A stretch of DNA of 10,016 bases from Thiotrichaceae bacterium (GCA_027024625.1 JALVRY010000399.1:1-10016), one strand, 5' to 3'; numbered from the stretch's first letter, positions 1 through 5,998 are shown. The notes: generated by a model not told the origin, from the letters alone. Numbers and translations: made by a program.

Positions 1-423
1 TTCTTTGTTAAATGGATCATTATCAGGTATGACAATATGTACTCTTGCGATAATAACTCCATCTATTTGAGATAATGTTTCCTGCACACTCTGTGATAAT
101 GCATAGATGTATCGTACACGTTCTTCTAAAGGAGATGAAACTAAACCTTCTTTTTTGAATAAGTCTCCGATAGCAATTGATTTTTCATGTGGGTAGCCGC
201 TTTCTTTGAGTAATTCAACAGCATTTGGAATATCGGATTCTTCGACGAATAGTGTGAAGTTTTTTTCTTTTTTATTTATTTTCTTCTCTGCATCAATATC
301 GTTTCTCATTAGCAGGGCTAGCATGCTATTAACATCACTTTCAGACAAACCACTATATAGCTCTACACGGCAACCTGACAGTAGCAGTACACTGATTAAC
401 AGGATGATTATTCTTTTTTTCAT
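1..423 (-). CDS. sctJ: SctJ, T3SS inner-membrane ring lipoprotein (partial, C-terminus beyond window edge)
   Basis: Inner MS-ring lipoprotein of the T3SS basal body (YscJ/PrgK/EscJ family). The visible 141 codons start MKKRIIILLISVLLLSGC, a lipoprotein signal peptide with lipobox LSGC and lipidated Cys18, followed by RVELYSGLSESDVNSMLALL, the hallmark opening of the YscJ ring-building domain. Further family segments follow: a stretch around FVEESDIPNAVELLK, then LFKKEGLVSSPLEERVRY and VIIARVHIVIPD. The reading frame is open to base 1, so the second ring-building domain and the transmembrane segment lie outside the window. The ATG is preceded by GGGGA about 8 nt upstream. It is the last visible gene of the operon, 131 bp after sctI. 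That gap holds only a weak inverted repeat (GGTAATG at 498-504, CATTACC at 533-539). Identification is firm. Confidence 0.95.
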   Translation of the reverse strand, partial: MKKRIIILLISVLLLSGCRVELYSGLSESDVNSMLALLMRNDIDAEKKINKKEKNFTLFVEESDIPNAVELLKESGYPHEKSIAIGDLFKKEGLVSSPLEERVRYIYALSQSVQETLSQIDGVIIARVHIVIPDNDPFNKE

Positions 424-554
424 TACCTTTTCCCCAAGAAATTTCTAATAATAGCTGAACCTACTAAGTCACTGTGCCATGGTGCAGATTAAGTTCAGGT
501 AATGGTTAATGAGTTTTAGTATTTTATATATTCATTACCGATATATTTAGCCCG

Positions 555-1106
555 TTAGCCACTGGATCTAAATAGTGTTTTAAATCCTGTGCTTACATTC
601 TTAACAATGGCTGAGAATATTGCCATATTAGTACTCCATACTCTCATTTCCATAAATTTTTGATTGACTAATTTTTTACTCTTTTTTAACTCTTTAAGCT
701 CAGTAATAGAGTCTTGAAGAGCTTTTTCTATCTGCGAAATACCGTTGTCAGAAGTATTTGTTCGAATATCCATATTAGTTCTATGTTTGTTATTGTCTAC
801 TGTTCTGATAGTGGATATCTCTTTTTTACTTATATCTTTTGGTGCTAGGATATTTCCAATATCGATTGCATTACTTTTGATGCTATTATAATTTTTATTA
901 GCAGTTAGTAATTTATCGAGAATCCCATTGTTGACAGGCGGGTTATTACCATATTGGAAGCTAGTGAGATTACTTGATTCCGCTTTTTGTAAAATGCTAT
1001 CAAATTTTGTAACAGCGCTTGAATCGGCAGTTTTTAATGCAATAGGATCAACGTCCTGATTTATATTGGGTAGGGTAATAACGGCACTTTGTATCGATTC
1101 AATCAT
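555..1106 (-). CDS. sctI: SctI, T3SS inner-rod protein (long form)
   Basis: Candidate inner rod subunit (YscI/PrgJ/HrpB2 type), which links the export apparatus to the needle and takes part in substrate switching. The C-terminal part carries the recognisable signal: a helical stretch at about 144-180 with KFMEMRVWSTNMAIFSAIVK and VSTGFKTLFRSSG at the very end, as in SctI proteins that end in a conserved amphipathic helix. The N-terminal segment ADSSAVTKFDSILQKAE (27-43) resembles the short conserved motif near the start of HrpB2/YscI proteins. Between them is an Asn/Ser/Lys-rich region of about 80 residues of low complexity. At 183 residues it is longer than the usual 80-145. The start codon is supported by AAGGAG 9 nt upstream. 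It lies 33 bp after sctG and directly before sctJ, the yscI position. Confidence 0.85.
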   Translation of the reverse strand: MIESIQSAVITLPNINQDVDPIALKTADSSAVTKFDSILQKAESSNLTSFQYGNNPPVNNGILDKLLTANKNYNSIKSNAIDIGNILAPKDISKKEISTIRTVDNNKHRTNMDIRTNTSDNGISQIEKALQDSITELKELKKSKKLVNQKFMEMRVWSTNMAIFSAIVKNVSTGFKTLFRSSG

Positions 1107-1139
1107 TGTAGATATCTCCTTCTAAAACCCTGATTTTGT

Positions 1140-1505
1140 TTAGCCATTGAGATAAACGGCTGCGATAGTTTTTTCGTCTTCGTTACCTTTTTCTGCTAGT
1201 TGTTGAAATAGTGACTGGGCTTGATCTGCTTTACCTGAGTCGGCTAATGCCATCCCGAGGAAACAAATTGCGGTTGTATTATCAGGGTCTACACTTAGGA
1301 CATCATCCCTAAGAATTGTGATTGCATCATCATGGCGACCACCGTAAATTCTGGCAATGGCAACGCCTACTTTAGCTGCTGGTTGCCCCTCACAATTTGC
1401 TTCTACGCCATCCATGATGATTTGCCCCTTATCAATATGACCTTTAAAGCACGCCATATAACCAATTTGAGCGAGTATTTGAACAAGTTCAGTTGCAATA
1501 TTCAT
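1140..1505 (-). CDS. sctG: SctG, TPR-type T3SS needle chaperone
   Basis: Small helical repeat protein of 121 residues without signal peptide, so cytoplasmic. Repeating A/G-rich helix pairs (AAKVGVAIARIYGGRHDDAI at about 43-62, TAICFLGMALADSGKADQAQ at 78-97) fit tetratricopeptide repeats. In Ysc/Psc systems, YscG/PscG is a TPR protein of about 115 residues that, together with YscE, holds the needle subunit monomeric before export. Length, fold and place between the putative needle gene and sctI all agree with SctG. HrpB1/HrpK proteins of plant pathogens are similar TPR proteins and are the main alternative name. AGGGGA lies about 5 nt before the ATG. A 6-bp inverted repeat (AACTAT 1540-1545, ATAGTT 1551-1556) stands in the leader. 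No YscH-like gene follows; only 33 bp separate it from sctI. Confidence 0.8.
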   Translation of the reverse strand: MNIATELVQILAQIGYMACFKGHIDKGQIIMDGVEANCEGQPAAKVGVAIARIYGGRHDDAITILRDDVLSVDPDNTTAICFLGMALADSGKADQAQSLFQQLAEKGNEDEKTIAAVYLNG

Positions 1506-1679
1506 AGTTTCCCCTGTGGGTTGTTGGTCTCATAAATCTAACTATTATTGATAGTTCTATTGTTGTTAGGTATGTGATAGTAAGCCCGTTACTTAAGAGC
1601 TTTTTATAAGAATGTTTAGCACGATTTTATTGGTATTTCTAAAGTAAGGGTGTCTATTTACTTTGATTACCTACAGTCA

Positions 1680-1721
1680 GTGGAACACTAAACCAAGAAA
1701 TACATTGGAATAGTGTCCCAC
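1680..1721 (-). promoter_or_regulatory. RNA hairpin behind the needle gene
   Basis: GTGGAACACTA (1680-1690) and TAGTGTCCCAC (1711-1721) are complementary at 10 of 11 positions as DNA. On the - strand transcript the odd position becomes a G-U pair, so all 11 pair. CCAA (1693-1696) and TTGG (1705-1708) extend the stem after a two-base internal mismatch, leaving an 8-nt loop. It begins 27 nt past the end of the putative sctF gene. No U-run follows, so a processing or mRNA-stabilising hairpin is likelier than a classical terminator. A second, weaker repeat lies just beyond (AAAGTAA 1641-1647, TTACTTT 1658-1664). Confidence 0.6.
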
Positions 1722-1748
1722 AATTTACAGTCTTCTCAAGATACTAAA

Positions 1749-1991
1749 TTAGCCTCGAGAGAAAGCTTGAGACGTTTGTTTTGCTTCATTCAACATTTTG
1801 GTTACAGCATCATTCTTAATACTGTCCTGTGTAGATTCTGCAGCAATCCTTTGCATCTCACTGCGAAATTTTTCAATTGCATTTTGTGACGCATCTTGAC
1901 TTTCTACGCCAGCTTGAAGGGCTTGAGTTTGTAGTGATAAGCCTTGGCTTGCATTTGCACCACCGACTCCGAAAGCATTTTCCATTTCCAT
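1749..1991 (-). CDS. Putative T3SS needle subunit (SctF position, divergent)
   Basis: An 80-residue, signal-less, helical and Ala/Ser/Gln-rich protein. It has a Gly/Asn-rich start (FGVGGANASQG, 7-17) and then a long predicted helix rich in Gln, Ala and Glu, ending in KQTSQAFSRG. Size, absence of cysteine and composition fit a T3SS needle or pilus subunit. Its place between SctE and SctG, the two chaperones of the Ysc needle protein, is the yscF position. However, I do not see the central P-(S/D)-(N/D)-P turn of YscF/PrgI/MxiH needles, nor their conserved C-terminal Ile/Lys pattern. The function is therefore inferred mainly from context; HrpE/HrpY-type Hrp pilins are of similar length and composition. 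GGAG lies 8 nt before the chosen ATG; a second in-frame ATG is two codons later. It is flanked on both sides by gaps of more than 230 bp with hairpins. Confidence 0.6.
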   Translation of the reverse strand: MEMENAFGVGGANASQGLSLQTQALQAGVESQDASQNAIEKFRSEMQRIAAESTQDSIKNDAVTKMLNEAKQTSQAFSRG

Positions 1992-2022
1992 GTTAATTTC
2001 TCCATATTGTAAAAATATTTTA

Positions 2023-2073
2023 AAATTAATACTGAATGTAAACTCACTTTACATTCGACGTCAGTATTAATTT
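2023..2073 (-). promoter_or_regulatory. Stem-loop with 20-bp stem and palindromic bulge before the needle gene
   Basis: Bases 2023-2042 pair perfectly with 2048-2056 plus 2063-2073, giving 9 + 11 = 20 base pairs, a 5-nt loop (CTCAC, 2043-2047) and one 6-nt bulge, GACGTC, at 2057-2062. The bulge is itself a palindrome. On the - transcript the stem ends about 20 nt before the GGAG of the putative needle gene. No proper U-tract follows. It is the last of four adjacent inverted repeats in this gap. Confidence 0.7.
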
Positions 2074-2075
2074 AG

Positions 2076-2091
2076 TGAGTAGTATTACTCA
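2076..2091 (-). promoter_or_regulatory. Small hairpin, second unit of the leader array
   Basis: TGAGTA (2076-2081) and TACTCA (2086-2091) form a perfect 6-bp stem with loop GTAT. Only two bases separate it from the 20-bp stem-loop. The sequence AGTGAGT (2074-2080) can also pair over 7 bases with ACTCACT (2042-2048), which spans the loop of that stem-loop, so the two could form an alternative or pseudoknotted structure. Confidence 0.45.
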
Positions 2092-2092
2092 A

Positions 2093-2119
2093 GCTATAAC
2101 TAACCATTTTAGTTATAGC
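2093..2119 (-). promoter_or_regulatory. Perfect 11-bp hairpin, third unit of the leader array
   Basis: GCTATAACTAA (2093-2103) and TTAGTTATAGC (2109-2119) are perfect inverted copies with a 5-nt loop (CCATT). It begins one base after the 6-bp hairpin. No gene overlaps it. Confidence 0.65.
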
Positions 2120-2121
2120 GG

Positions 2122-2146
2122 TTGGTGCTTACGTCTTTAGCACCAA
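2122..2146 (-). promoter_or_regulatory. Perfect 8-bp hairpin, first unit of the leader array in the transcript
   Basis: TTGGTGCT (2122-2129) and AGCACCAA (2139-2146) pair perfectly around a 9-nt loop. It is the most G/C-rich stem of the four. Between it and the end of sctE (2147-2225) lie two mutually exclusive 7-bp pairings that share a strand: ATATTGA 2154-2160 with TCAATAT 2185-2191, and AATATGA 2187-2193 with TCATATT 2211-2217. In such A/T-rich DNA these two may be chance. Confidence 0.55.
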
Positions 2147-2225
2147 TTCATTGATATTGAGCTATGTTGTGTTTATTTTTGTTGTCAATATGATGATATA
2201 GAGCTAGTAATCATATTTTGGGCTA

Positions 2226-2423
2226 CTATTCTTGCTCTACTACAAAAATTGCAGCTTCAACCGCTTTTAGCAACTTATCTGCCTTATCATATTCCTCTGG
2301 TTGAAGTCCTTTATCTAGTTCAGTTCTAACTTCAACTGCTGTTTCATTGAGCTTAATTAAAAGCTGATTTTTATAATCCCCATCAAGGTTGTTTTCTTCC
2401 AGATTGTTTTGCATCTGTAGCAT
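2226..2423 (-). CDS. sctE: SctE, small T3SS needle co-chaperone
   Basis: A 65-residue, all-helical cytoplasmic protein. Its C-terminal half, with KGLQPEEYDKADKLLKAVEA followed by AIFVVEQE, matches the layout of YscE/PscE: a basic-glycine turn, an aromatic in a short helix, then an Ala-rich helix ending in a hydrophobic run. YscE pairs with the TPR protein YscG to hold the needle subunit YscF before export. The frame is open upstream to a TTG at 2444, but I chose the ATG at 2423 because AAGGA stands 8 nt before it and the resulting 65 residues equal the usual length of about 66. It overlaps the end of sctD by 41 bp, suggesting translational coupling. A later ATG (2414) is also possible. Confidence 0.78.
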   Translation of the reverse strand: MLQMQNNLEENNLDGDYKNQLLIKLNETAVEVRTELDKGLQPEEYDKADKLLKAVEAAIFVVEQE

Positions 2424-3708
2424 TATCGTTATCCTTTTTTCCAAAATAGACAGGTATTTCTATGTCATTATGACGTAGTAAAATTTTGTCAGAAGTTATT
2501 GATTTCACATAATAACCTTCACCTAGATGAGAACCCACCAAGTATTTTTTGTCATCTTTGGATGTGATAAAAGGTACTTTACCTACGCTAACCCCACGTA
2601 TTGCCAATTTAAACCGGCTTCGAGGACTTTGTAGGTTTTCAACTAAGTCAGGGATATTTCCGTGTTTTTCAAAAAATTTATTTCTTACTTTTTCCCAGCG
2701 GTTAATTTCTTCATCTGTTAATTCACCTGATATTGTGATTTTTCCTTCTTTGATAGCCAAAGAAATACGTTTCTTGAATGGCTCTTTGTTTAGGTAGGTG
2801 CGAAACTTTTCTAATTGTTGTTGTAATGAATCTACTTTTGCATCTTGAATGCTGTTGATACCACCTATATCGCGGAGTATGGTTTGCTGAGCTTTATTCC
2901 AATTTGAAGCATTTTTCACATAACCTTCTGCGATTAGTTCACCATCTTTCTTCATTGTAAAGTGAATGTCTGATTCACCATAAGACTTTGAGATGTAGTT
3001 TGCGTGCTCAACTAGCTCTTTATCAATCCAAATCCGATAAGCGACGGGTTTACCCAGATTTTCAATTTTCTTGATTAATTCTAGTTTTTCTTTCTCATTT
3101 TTTACGTAGCCACGGATACGAAGTGTATTATTCTTTGTTTCTTCAACGGTTAGACCAGAGAAGCCCAGTTTATCAATTGTGGTTTGTGTTTCTTGTGCTA
3201 GTTTTTTTGTGCTACCTGTAGATTGTATAAAGTTTGTAATATCTGATTGAAAATAGAGAATATTTGCTAGCAATAAGATACCCAGACCACCTAATAAATA
3301 TCCCCACAATGATGTAGATTTGTTTGTGTTTGATTTCCCTCTTTGCTTTTGTCTTACACTACTCTTTTGAAATTTAGGGCGCCTGATTCGAGGCCATTTT
3401 TGTGTAATAGAGCCGATAGCAAAGTTTATTTTACCAATGGTAACAATTTGGTAAGGGCGTAATTTTGTGTCATTCCCACCAATATCTTTGCCTGCAATAT
3501 AGACAGGTTTAGCAAGAGGATGAATAAATATGCCCTTGGCTGTAACAATAAGCTTAATGTGTTGTGGAGCAATGAATTTATCATGAAATATAATTTCACA
3601 GTCTGTTGAGTTGCCAATGATGTAACTACCAGTTTTTAAAGTTATCTTAGCTCCTGAATTTGGACCTGAAAATACTTTAAGAAGGCAGATGTCTTTTGTT
3701 TGTGTCAT
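2383..3708 (-). CDS. sctD: SctD, T3SS outer MS-ring protein with FHA domain
   Basis: Single-pass inner-membrane ring protein of the basal body (YscD/PscD/EscD family), joining the SctJ ring to the secretin. Residues 1-105 form a cytoplasmic forkhead-associated-like domain (GSYIIGNSTDCEIIF at 27-41, IAPQHIKL at 46-53). A basic linker (107-130) follows, then one transmembrane helix at about 134-153 (LWGYLLGGLGILLLANILYF). The periplasmic part has repeated ring-building/BON-like modules (about 174-235, 246-290 and 312-350). It ends in a conserved small domain with RGVSVGKVPFI and VGSHLGEGYYVKSI. Length of 441 is normal for the family. The ATG overlaps the stop of the SctC-like gene as ATGA, and the tail overlaps sctE by 41 bp. 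Identification is firm. Confidence 0.93.
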   Translation of the reverse strand: MTQTKDICLLKVFSGPNSGAKITLKTGSYIIGNSTDCEIIFHDKFIAPQHIKLIVTAKGIFIHPLAKPVYIAGKDIGGNDTKLRPYQIVTIGKINFAIGSITQKWPRIRRPKFQKSSVRQKQRGKSNTNKSTSLWGYLLGGLGILLLANILYFQSDITNFIQSTGSTKKLAQETQTTIDKLGFSGLTVEETKNNTLRIRGYVKNEKEKLELIKKIENLGKPVAYRIWIDKELVEHANYISKSYGESDIHFTMKKDGELIAEGYVKNASNWNKAQQTILRDIGGINSIQDAKVDSLQQQLEKFRTYLNKEPFKKRISLAIKEGKITISGELTDEEINRWEKVRNKFFEKHGNIPDLVENLQSPRSRFKLAIRGVSVGKVPFITSKDDKKYLVGSHLGEGYYVKSITSDKILLRHNDIEIPVYFGKKDNDNATDAKQSGRKQP

Positions 3709-4349
3709 TGTTTTTTCTCATCAAGGTATAGATTGTCTTTTGTTAAGATACGCACCTTAGAATTAATATTGTTGCCACCTTTTTCTGGATTTATATTGCT
3801 GTAGTTAACGCGTCCTTCTTTATTTACCCATTTGAATACTTTATCGTTACTGGGTTTTTTATTATCTAATATTTCGGACATCTGTAGTACGGCACTGACA
3901 AAGCGTTCAGGCCCTTTAAAATAAACCATGTCCTCAGATTCAACTTCATTCCAATAGAATTGATCATCTAAAATGCCGATTTCTCTTAGGGTTTGGCTAA
4001 AGTCTTTTACCGAAATACGTTTTAGAGAAACAGATCCTGTTTGTATTTCATCATTTTTATAGATATAGAGTATTTCTCCATCGTAGTACCACAATAAATC
4101 ATTGGATTTGGCGAGAGATTTTAAAATGTCGATGGGATACATCTTTTTGTAATAGACACTAATGATATCGTTTACTTTTGGACTAATAACAATGCTGGTA
4201 CTCTGTGCAGATGCCATTGCTTCTAGCATGTCTTTTAGTGGCTGCTCTTCAGAATAATGAGTGTATTTTTCTTTATGCCACGGTAGCTTTTCTGCCAGTA
4301 GGCTTGTGGAAAAACAGAGAATAAACGTAAGTAATAAAATCTTTTTCAT
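3705..4349 (-). CDS. SctC-like protein: N0/N1 domains of a T3SS secretin without the pore domain
   Basis: Exported protein of 214 residues. MKKILLLTFILCFSTSLLA is a signal peptide, so I start at the ATG at 4349; the frame also has an upstream TTG at 4367. I see no good ribosome site for either. Residues 20-163 match the N-terminus of YscC: a Trp-containing opening (EKLPWHKEKY), the N0 core with SIVISPKVND (52-61), LLWYYDGEILYIYKND (85-100), and an N1-like segment with YFKGPERFVSAV (143-154). YscC continues for about 440 more residues; here the match ends. Residues 170-190 (KVFKWVNKEGRVNYSN) instead resemble a DUF4124 motif, followed by a polar tail. The stop overlaps the sctD ATG, so no lost secretin DNA follows. 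Rhizobial RhcC1, an N-terminal half secretin paired with a separate RhcC2, is the known precedent. Confidence 0.8.
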   Translation of the reverse strand: MKKILLLTFILCFSTSLLAEKLPWHKEKYTHYSEEQPLKDMLEAMASAQSTSIVISPKVNDIISVYYKKMYPIDILKSLAKSNDLLWYYDGEILYIYKNDEIQTGSVSLKRISVKDFSQTLREIGILDDQFYWNEVESEDMVYFKGPERFVSAVLQMSEILDNKKPSNDKVFKWVNKEGRVNYSNINPEKGGNNINSKVRILTKDNLYLDEKKQ

Positions 4350-4372
4350 AAGGCTATTATGTGTCAATATTT

Positions 4373-4401
4373 TTTATATAGACTCATAAAATCATTTATG
4401 A
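4373..4401 (-). promoter_or_regulatory. Candidate T3SS operon promoter with palindromic operator
   Basis: TCATAAA (4384-4390) and TTTATGA (4395-4401) form a perfect 7-bp inverted repeat around 4 bases. On the - strand a -10-like TATAAA follows at 4378-4373, which places the palindrome over the -35 region, where no good -35 hexamer is seen. This layout would suit a dimeric regulator. The A/T richness means chance is possible. A further -10-like TATACT lies upstream at 4448-4443. Confidence 0.35.
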
Positions 4402-4460
4402 AATGGATTTTGTACCTGAAATAGATGAGTGATAGAGAAGAGAGTATAAAAGGATTAAGT

Positions 4461-4495
4461 CGCTGAATATTGCTAAAGATTGAGCTTATTCAGCG
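4461..4495 (-). promoter_or_regulatory. Stem-loop in the pilR-T3SS gap
   Basis: CGCTGAATA (4461-4469) and TATTCAGCG (4487-4495) are a perfect 9-bp inverted repeat. GCT/AGC inside adds three pairs. On the - strand it is followed after 8 nt by a short CUUUUAU run, so it may act as a second terminator for pilR or belong to the T3SS leader. The gap 4368-4559 holds no convincing gene. Confidence 0.45.
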
Positions 4496-4525
4496 CCTAA
4501 TAGGAGGGGAAAAGTTTGTTATATT

Positions 4526-4560
4526 ATCCTGAATCCGTGACTTCAATGCGGATTCAGGAT
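4526..4560 (-). terminator. Stem-loop at the pilR stop, probable terminator
   Basis: ATCCTGAATCCG (4526-4537) and CGGATTCAGGAT (4549-4560) form a perfect 12-bp stem with an 11-nt loop. The stem overlaps the pilR stop codon by one base. On the - strand it is followed by AATATAAC rather than a U-run, so termination may be leaky and the T3SS genes downstream on the same strand could receive read-through. Confidence 0.55.
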
Positions 4561-5966
4561 TATGTTTCTAAGACAGCTTCTTGCTTGGGATCTAGGCTGT
4601 ATTTTTGAATGCGATAACGTAGTTGTCTAAATGTCATACCAAGTAACTCTGCTGCTTTTGTTCTATTCCAGCGAGTTTGCTCCAGTGCCTGTATGATACG
4701 TGTGCGTTCATCCGCTTCATCTGGGCTCATTGATGACGGTGCCATGTTATTACAATTGGTCTTTGTTGGTGATACATGAATTGCTGTATTTTGCTGTGTT
4801 GGTGAAGGCGTGTTCTGAGGGAGTTGTAAATCATCGGGCTGAATAATATCACTTTCACACAAAGTAACAGCTCGTTCCAATATGTTTTCTAACTCACGTA
4901 CATTCCCTGGAAAGGCATAATGCTGTAGTGATGATTTTGCAACAGCGGATAAGTTCATATTGGGGAGTTGCCAACGTTGTGTGATTTTCTTTAGGAAAAA
5001 ATCAGCAAGTAGCAAAAGATCATCTTGTCGATCACGTAAGGGAGGGACTTCTAGTTTTATTACGTTAAGACGATAATATAAATCTTGACGAAAACGCCCG
5101 CTAGCGACTTCTTGTTCTAGGTTTTTATGGGTAGCACTTAATATACGAATATCAACGGCAGTTTCTTCTAAGCCACCAACAGGCTTAATCGCCTTTTCTT
5201 GGATGGCACGAAGCAACTTAACTTGCATATCTAATGGCAGATCAGCCACTTCATCAAGAAATAATGTACCGTGATCAGCGGCTTGAAATAAGCCGATTTT
5301 ATCGGTTGTTGCTCCTGTGAAGCTGCCCTTTTTATGTCCAAAAAACTCGCTTTCCATCAAGTTCTCAGGAATTGCCCCACAGTTGACAGGAACAAATTTT
5401 GCATCATTTCGAGCACTTAATTGATGAATTTGCTTTGCAACCAATTCTTTACCACTACCCGATTCTCCTTGTATATATACGGGAGCCTGACTTCGAGCAA
5501 GTTTAGAGATGGTGTTTTTGAGTTTTTGGATAGCGGGGGACTCGCCAATAATATCGGTACTTTTTTGTATTTTATCAGCTTTTGTAACTGATGGAGTCTT
5601 AGACAGTTTCAATGAATTCTGTACTAAATCACGAAGCTTTTGTAAATCGACAGGTTTAGATACAAAGTCATAAGCCCCTGCTTTTAGAGCTTCTACGGCC
5701 GTTTCCATGCTGCCATGAGCAGTGATAACTGCAACGGGAATTTGGGGGAATTCGCGTTGAATATAATAAACAATATCAATACCGTTACCATCGGGCAAAC
5801 GCATATCAGTTAGGCAAAGATCGGGCTTGTATTTTTGAATATTGACAATTGCATCTTTGACATTAGCGGCTGTAATGGTATCTAACCCCATGCGAAGTAA
5901 CGTAATTTCCAATAGTTCGCGAATATCAGGTTCATCATCGATGATAAGTACACGTTGCTGATTCAT
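4560..5966 (-). CDS. pilR: PilR, sigma-54-dependent response regulator
   Basis: NtrC-type activator of type IV pilin transcription, phosphorylated by PilS. The 468 residues comprise three parts. The receiver domain has acidic pair D10/D11, phosphoacceptor D54 in LCLTDMRLPDG, T82 and K104. The AAA+ sigma-54 interaction domain has Walker A GESGSGKE at 167-174, the loop GSFTGA in place of GAFTGA, Walker B GTLFLDEV, and FRQDLYYRLNV with the arginine fingers. The Fis-type C-terminal helix-turn-helix reads TRWNRTKAAELLGMTFRQLR. Gene order after pilS and the close resemblance of the receiver to Pseudomonas PilR (DDEPDIRELLEITL, LTDMRLPDG) favour PilR over other NtrC relatives. I prefer the ATG at 5966, which gives the usual N-terminus; a TTG at 6011 is open upstream. 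The ribosome site is weak. Its target pilin promoter is not in this window. Confidence 0.92.
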   Translation of the reverse strand: MNQQRVLIIDDEPDIRELLEITLLRMGLDTITAANVKDAIVNIQKYKPDLCLTDMRLPDGNGIDIVYYIQREFPQIPVAVITAHGSMETAVEALKAGAYDFVSKPVDLQKLRDLVQNSLKLSKTPSVTKADKIQKSTDIIGESPAIQKLKNTISKLARSQAPVYIQGESGSGKELVAKQIHQLSARNDAKFVPVNCGAIPENLMESEFFGHKKGSFTGATTDKIGLFQAADHGTLFLDEVADLPLDMQVKLLRAIQEKAIKPVGGLEETAVDIRILSATHKNLEQEVASGRFRQDLYYRLNVIKLEVPPLRDRQDDLLLLADFFLKKITQRWQLPNMNLSAVAKSSLQHYAFPGNVRELENILERAVTLCESDIIQPDDLQLPQNTPSPTQQNTAIHVSPTKTNCNNMAPSSMSPDEADERTRIIQALEQTRWNRTKAAELLGMTFRQLRYRIQKYSLDPKQEAVLET

Positions 5967-5998
5967 TATATTATAAGTTTTTTTTATTGTATTGGTTG

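Noticed and set aside
206..448. Open frame on the + strand opposite sctJ
   Set aside because: It lies antisense to the clear sctJ frame and is Ser/Phe-rich without any family signal; a shadow.
498..539. Inverted repeat GGTAATG/CATTACC in the sctI-sctJ gap
   Set aside because: Seven bases with a 28-base spacer in A/T-rich DNA; alternative pairings exist, so chance is likely.
1332..1535. Open frame on the + strand opposite sctG
   Set aside because: Antisense to a better supported TPR gene, no ribosome site or recognisable domain.
2549..2797. Open frame on the + strand opposite sctD
   Set aside because: Fully inside sctD, whose domains are intact.
3426..3617. Second - strand frame inside sctD
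   Set aside because: Out-of-frame shadow of the FHA region; Leu-rich from A/T-rich DNA.
3705..4349. SctC-like gene as a frameshifted full-length secretin
   Set aside because: The following DNA is fully taken by intact sctD starting at an ATGA overlap; no secretin motifs are seen in any frame after the stop.
4350..4367. TTG start and TTGACA as start or -35 for the SctC-like gene
   Set aside because: The TTG adds six residues before a standard signal peptide and has no ribosome site; no -10 stands at the right distance after the TTGACA.
4402..4460. ExsA-like or sigma-54 binding sites upstream of the T3SS operon
   Set aside because: Only loose A-rich resemblance and no GG-N10-GC pair at a useful position.
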